Source: Balneolia bacterium (GTDB taxonomy: Bacteria; Bacteroidota; Rhodothermia; Balneolales; Cyclonatronaceae). From it: 5,858 bases of DNA. The stretch is from the NCBI GenBank assembly GCA_003566395.1, contig PXDL01000044.1, forward strand, positions 1-5,858. Direction: 5' to 3'. This document shows, one piece after another, positions 5,512-5,858 of this stretch. The notes under the pieces are model-generated. The model saw nothing but the letters and a program-made list of their open reading frames with translations. It did not search any database and was not told where the DNA came from. Positions within the stretch are counted from its first letter, which is position 1. Each line of letters starts with the position of its first letter. Position numbers and translations under genes: made by a program.

Positions 5512-5858
5512 ATGCGTAATATGATAAAAGTCAGAACGGCTGTGAGAGCCGTAATGTGTGGATTGCTGCTAATGTTCTTCAATACAGAGATGGTTGCTCA
5601 GGGTGATGCAGCTCAGGATTTTGAAAATCTGATTTTTGAAGAAACCGAAAACTTCGTGCAGGAAGAGGTCGAGTTCGACGAGCAGGACTGGTTTTTGAGA
5701 GCAAAATACCGGCACAAGCCGTCCGGCTTAAGCATGCAGAAACTGATTCAATACGACGGCAGGGAGCGGGTTACCGAGTATGTATCATCGTTCAGCAGAA
5801 ATCATAAAGTGGCCATAGGTACTGAAAGAAATGCGTTCTTCGATGCTATGGAGAGAGA
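5512..5858 (+). CDS. unrecognised exported protein, N-terminal 115 codons (partial)
   Basis: The frame runs from an ATG with a good Shine-Dalgarno to the right edge without a stop; 115 codons are visible. Residues 1-29 form a signal peptide: basic MRNMIKVRTAVR, hydrophobic AVMCGLLLMFF, and likely cleavage after EMVA before QGDAAQD. The mature start is strongly acidic (about 32-60, rich in Glu and Asp with regularly spaced Phe). A more basic segment with alternating polar and hydrophobic residues follows (WFLRAKYRHKPSG, then VTEYVSSFSRNHKVAIGTER), which could be beta strands of an outer-membrane or periplasmic domain. I do not recognise the family. The lineage's large secreted helix-hairpin-helix/barrel proteins are one loose possibility, but no such motif is visible. 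It is preceded by a long AT-rich leader with LacI-like operator sites, unlike its neighbours, suggesting separate regulated expression. Confidence 0.8.
   Translation, partial: MRNMIKVRTAVRAVMCGLLLMFFNTEMVAQGDAAQDFENLIFEETENFVQEEVEFDEQDWFLRAKYRHKPSGLSMQKLIQYDGRERVTEYVSSFSRNHKVAIGTERNAFFDAMER

Overview
The window looks like chromosomal core sequence from a Gram-negative bacterium of the Bacteroidota/Balneolota/Rhodothermota (FCB) group. The best pointer is a PorQ-type outer-membrane protein, which belongs to type IX secretion. An MlaE-type lipid-transport permease and a secreted LysM/RlpA-like protein support a two-membrane cell. Shine-Dalgarno sites are mixed: clear before aroC and the last gene, absent before porQ, mlaE and the LysM gene. 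Moderate GC makes Balneolota a reasonable guess, but this is inference. I see no mobile elements, CRISPR arrays, tRNA or rRNA genes.

Layout. (1) Positions 1-450, minus strand: the first 150 codons of an mlaE-like ABC permease, running off the left edge. (2) A 53-bp divergent gap, then porQ on the plus strand (504-1523). (3) A 115-bp gap holding an intrinsic terminator whose T-run ends two bases before the aroC Shine-Dalgarno. (4) A plus-strand gene row: aroC (chorismate synthase), a small TPR protein overlapping it by 4 nt (GTGA), a secreted protein with four LysM-like repeats and an RlpA-like C-terminal domain, and a CPBP-family intramembrane protease, ending near a hairpin at 5235-5262. (5) A 282-bp AT-rich noncoding stretch with a 14-bp LacI/cre-like palindrome and a partial second copy 31 bp upstream. 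(6) The first 115 codons of an unrecognised exported protein cut by the right edge.

Most genes concern the cell envelope: lipid traffic (MlaE), type IX secretion (PorQ), peptidoglycan binding (LysM/RlpA-like) and membrane proteolysis (CPBP). aroC is the metabolic exception. The spacing suggests aroC-TPR-LysM-CPBP may be co-transcribed.

No clearly new multi-gene system is visible. The points most worth checking are the LacI-type operator cluster before the last gene, the terminator and Phe-rich mini-ORF in the aroC leader, and the loss of a conserved Asp in the RlpA-like domain.
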